The notes under the pieces are model-generated. The model did no database searches and had not been told where the DNA came from. It was given only the letters and a program-made list of their open reading frames with translations. Made by a program: the position numbers and the translations under genes. This document shows, in pieces, positions 62,417-64,000 of a stretch of DNA of 64,000 nucleotides; positions within the stretch are counted from its first letter, which is position 1; every line of letters starts with the position of its first letter. Source of the stretch: Algihabitans albus (GTDB taxonomy: Bacteria; Pseudomonadota; Alphaproteobacteria; Kiloniellales; DSM-21159); contig NZ_QXNY01000002.1 of NCBI RefSeq assembly GCF_003572205.1, positions 1,025,645 through 1,089,644 on the forward strand, written 5' to 3'.

Positions 62417-62433
62417 CTGCGAGTCATTCGCAG
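62417..62433. promoter_or_regulatory. Palindromic Fur-type site before receptor 3
   Basis: CTGCGAGTCATTCGCAG has perfect 6-bp arms (CTGCGA/TCGCAG) and matches the TGCGAnTnATTCGCA form of alphaproteobacterial Fur sites. It ends 18 bases before the receptor start codon. Confidence 0.65.
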
Positions 62434-62451
62434 ACGACAGTCGGACCCGCC

Positions 62452-64000
62452 ATGCCCTCGTCCCGTACCTTCGCTCACGCCCTGTGCATTCTCTGCGTCG
62501 GTGTCTTGCCGGCAGTGCCAGCCGGCGCGCAGGAGCACGCGACATCGCCGGACACTCAGGCCGAAAGCGGGCCGCTGGTCTTGAGTCCCGTAAAGGTGAC
62601 GGCGCGCAAACGCGAGGAGTTGCTGATCGACGTGCCGATCGCCGCGACGGTGGTACGACCGGGAAACACGACCCTGTCGTCCTTCGATTCAGCGGGATCG
62701 ATTTCCCGCGCCGTGCCGAACTTCACGATCAACGATTCCGGCAACACGCGCCTGACTTTCGGCAGCATTCGCGGCGTCGGAATCCTGACGCAACCGCTCA
62801 GCCCCGTGGATACGGCGGTCGGCTGGGCGATCGACGGCACAGTGCAGCCGACCTTCGGCAGCAACTCCCAACTGCTCGACATGGAACGGATCGAGGTCTT
62901 ACGCGGCCCGCAGAACACGCTGTTCGGTCGCGGCACCCAGGGCGGTGCCGTCAATCTGGTGACCAGACGCCCGTCCTTCGACCGTGAGTTCGCGCTCGCG
63001 AGCGAGATCGGCGAGAGCGAGTACCGTCAGGTCGATGCCGTCGCCAACGGCGCGCTGCTGCCCGGCCTGGCCGCCGGACGGCTGGCGGTGCGCTACAGCA
63101 GCTATGGCGGCGACATCGAGAACATCTCGACCGGCGGCCAGGATGGCGAAACCGATCTCGGCGCCGCGCGCGCCAGCCTTCTGCTCACCCCGAACCAACG
63201 CACGACCGCGATCTTGCGCGGCTACTACGAAGACGATCGCCGTGACACGCCCGCATTTCTTCTTCGGGACTCCTCCGATTTCCCCGGCTCGGCCATCACC
63301 CCGGAGAACCGGCTGGACCGCCGCCTCGTCAACGCATCCCTGGAAATCGAGCACGACTTCGACAAGGTGCTCCTGACGTCGGTGTCCAGCTTCCACAGCA
63401 ACAAGCAGGAATTCACGAGCGACCTGTCCGACGGACTGATCTTCGGCGCGCTTACAGGGCTGCCGACAAGCGCCTTCGACACGCCGGGACAAAGCGAACG
63501 ACGAGCCGAAATTTCCGAGACCGCCTTTCAGCAGGAACTGCGCCTTTCGTCTCTCGGCTCTTCGGACGTTCAGTGGCTTGTCGGAGGCAACCTCTACTAC
63601 TCCGACCTGGAGTTGGACGGCAACGACCGCGACCCTCTCTCTCCCTTCAACAACGGCCTGGTCGACACCAGCATCGATACCCTTAGTTATGCGGCCTTCG
63701 GAGAAGCAGGCTTCCCCCTTTTCGGCCCGCTGTCCGGGACGGTCGGACTGCGCGTGGGTCGAGACGAGCAGGATCTGGAGAGCCTCTTCATTTCGCGCGG
63801 AAACCCGGGCATCGTCCCCCGTTTCGCCGAAGAGGGGCGGTTCGAAGATACCTATGTGGTCGGCGGCGCATCGCTGACCTACAGCATCAGCCCGAGCCAC
63901 AACGTCTACACCTCCGTCCGCCGCGGCCACACGACCGGCGGTTTCGCGACCCTGAACCGCAACCAGTTCTTCGGACAGCCACAGGACGCCCGCCCCGCTT
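62452..64000 (+). CDS. TonB-dependent receptor, 3' end outside window
   Basis: The first 516 residues of an outer-membrane receptor start with signal MPSSRTFAHALCILCVGVLPAVPAGAQ. No STN domain is present, so it does not use FecIR-type signalling. A TonB-box-like VLSPVKVTARKREELLIDVPIAA leads to the plug (RAVPNFTINDSGN, GRGTQGGAVNLVTRRP) and the first barrel strands. ARKREELLIDVPIA is typical of the large group of CirA/FyuA-like receptors. A Fur-type palindrome lies just upstream, and the AraC gene before it may be its activator. The ligand is unknown. Confidence 0.92.
   Translation, partial: MPSSRTFAHALCILCVGVLPAVPAGAQEHATSPDTQAESGPLVLSPVKVTARKREELLIDVPIAATVVRPGNTTLSSFDSAGSISRAVPNFTINDSGNTRLTFGSIRGVGILTQPLSPVDTAVGWAIDGTVQPTFGSNSQLLDMERIEVLRGPQNTLFGRGTQGGAVNLVTRRPSFDREFALASEIGESEYRQVDAVANGALLPGLAAGRLAVRYSSYGGDIENISTGGQDGETDLGAARASLLLTPNQRTTAILRGYYEDDRRDTPAFLLRDSSDFPGSAITPENRLDRRLVNASLEIEHDFDKVLLTSVSSFHSNKQEFTSDLSDGLIFGALTGLPTSAFDTPGQSERRAEISETAFQQELRLSSLGSSDVQWLVGGNLYYSDLELDGNDRDPLSPFNNGLVDTSIDTLSYAAFGEAGFPLFGPLSGTVGLRVGRDEQDLESLFISRGNPGIVPRFAEEGRFEDTYVVGGASLTYSISPSHNVYTSVRRGHTTGGFATLNRNQFFGQPQDARPA

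Noticed and set aside
1-64000. Search for CRISPR arrays, insertion sequences, tRNA or rRNA genes and att sites
   Set aside because: No regularly spaced repeats, transposase or integrase motifs, or clover-leaf sequences were noticed on reading; the only clear direct repeats are the 20-bp duplication at 46445 and short ATTAG repeats.

Overview
The window is high-GC DNA with densely packed operons, frequent 4-base ATGA gene overlaps, GTG and TTG starts, and an alphaproteobacterial gene repertoire: heterotetrameric sarcosine oxidase, TctABC/Bug transporters, a cyanide-insensitive type bd oxidase and Fur-like sites of the TGCGAAT/TGAGAAT type. The best guess is a heterotrophic alphaproteobacterium of the Rhodospirillales/Kiloniellales kind. 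No rRNA, tRNA, CRISPR array, transposase or phage gene was seen.

Layout. 1-1487 holds most of glycerol kinase, cut at the window edge, followed by a decayed LysR end. 1923-5567 is an AraC regulator divergent from a two-gene molybdenum hydroxylase (IorAB type). 5640-17116 is one long minus-strand cluster: soxBDAG sarcosine oxidase, an arginine-deiminase-fold guanidine hydrolase, a PotFGHI-like ABC importer, a nitrilase-family amidase, a GFA-family protein and a 41-residue membrane protein, with a divergent LysR regulator at 17259. 18238-22640 is a sulfide/persulfide operon: persulfide dioxygenase, a phosphatase/sulfurtransferase-sulfide:quinone oxidoreductase fusion and a SulP transporter. 22799-27769 has ytoQ and an RND efflux pump. 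28012-31540 has a Gdt1-type manganese exporter behind a yybP-ykoY riboswitch, then cydAB and a GbsR-type regulator with a perfect 20-bp operator. 31541-38810 is mixed: a broken operon remnant, a DUF1127 protein, a GcvA-like LysR, a YcaQ-like protein, an SDR, an AraC regulator, AlaX and an O-antigen ligase family protein. 38818-46323 is an organosulfur operon: tctCBA, a thiol dioxygenase, a four-domain rhodanese and a cystathionine lyase-like enzyme, under a divergent LysR. 46465-64000 is an iron region: a PepSY reductase-like membrane protein, two paralogous FecI-FecR-TonB receptor modules, YbaN, a Fur-box-flanked tctC/tctBA set, an AraC regulator and a third TonB receptor cut by the window end.

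How the genes may work together. In the 5.6-17.1 kb cluster the enzyme order fits import of a guanidino compound, deimination to an N-carbamoyl compound, amidase release of an N-methylamino acid, and oxidation by sarcosine oxidase. Creatine to N-carbamoylsarcosine to sarcosine is the simplest chemistry; this is inference. In the iron region, Fur-like sites lie upstream of the PepSY gene, the second sigma factor, the tct divergon, the AraC gene and the last receptor. That suggests one iron-starvation regulon that includes a tricarboxylate-type transporter.
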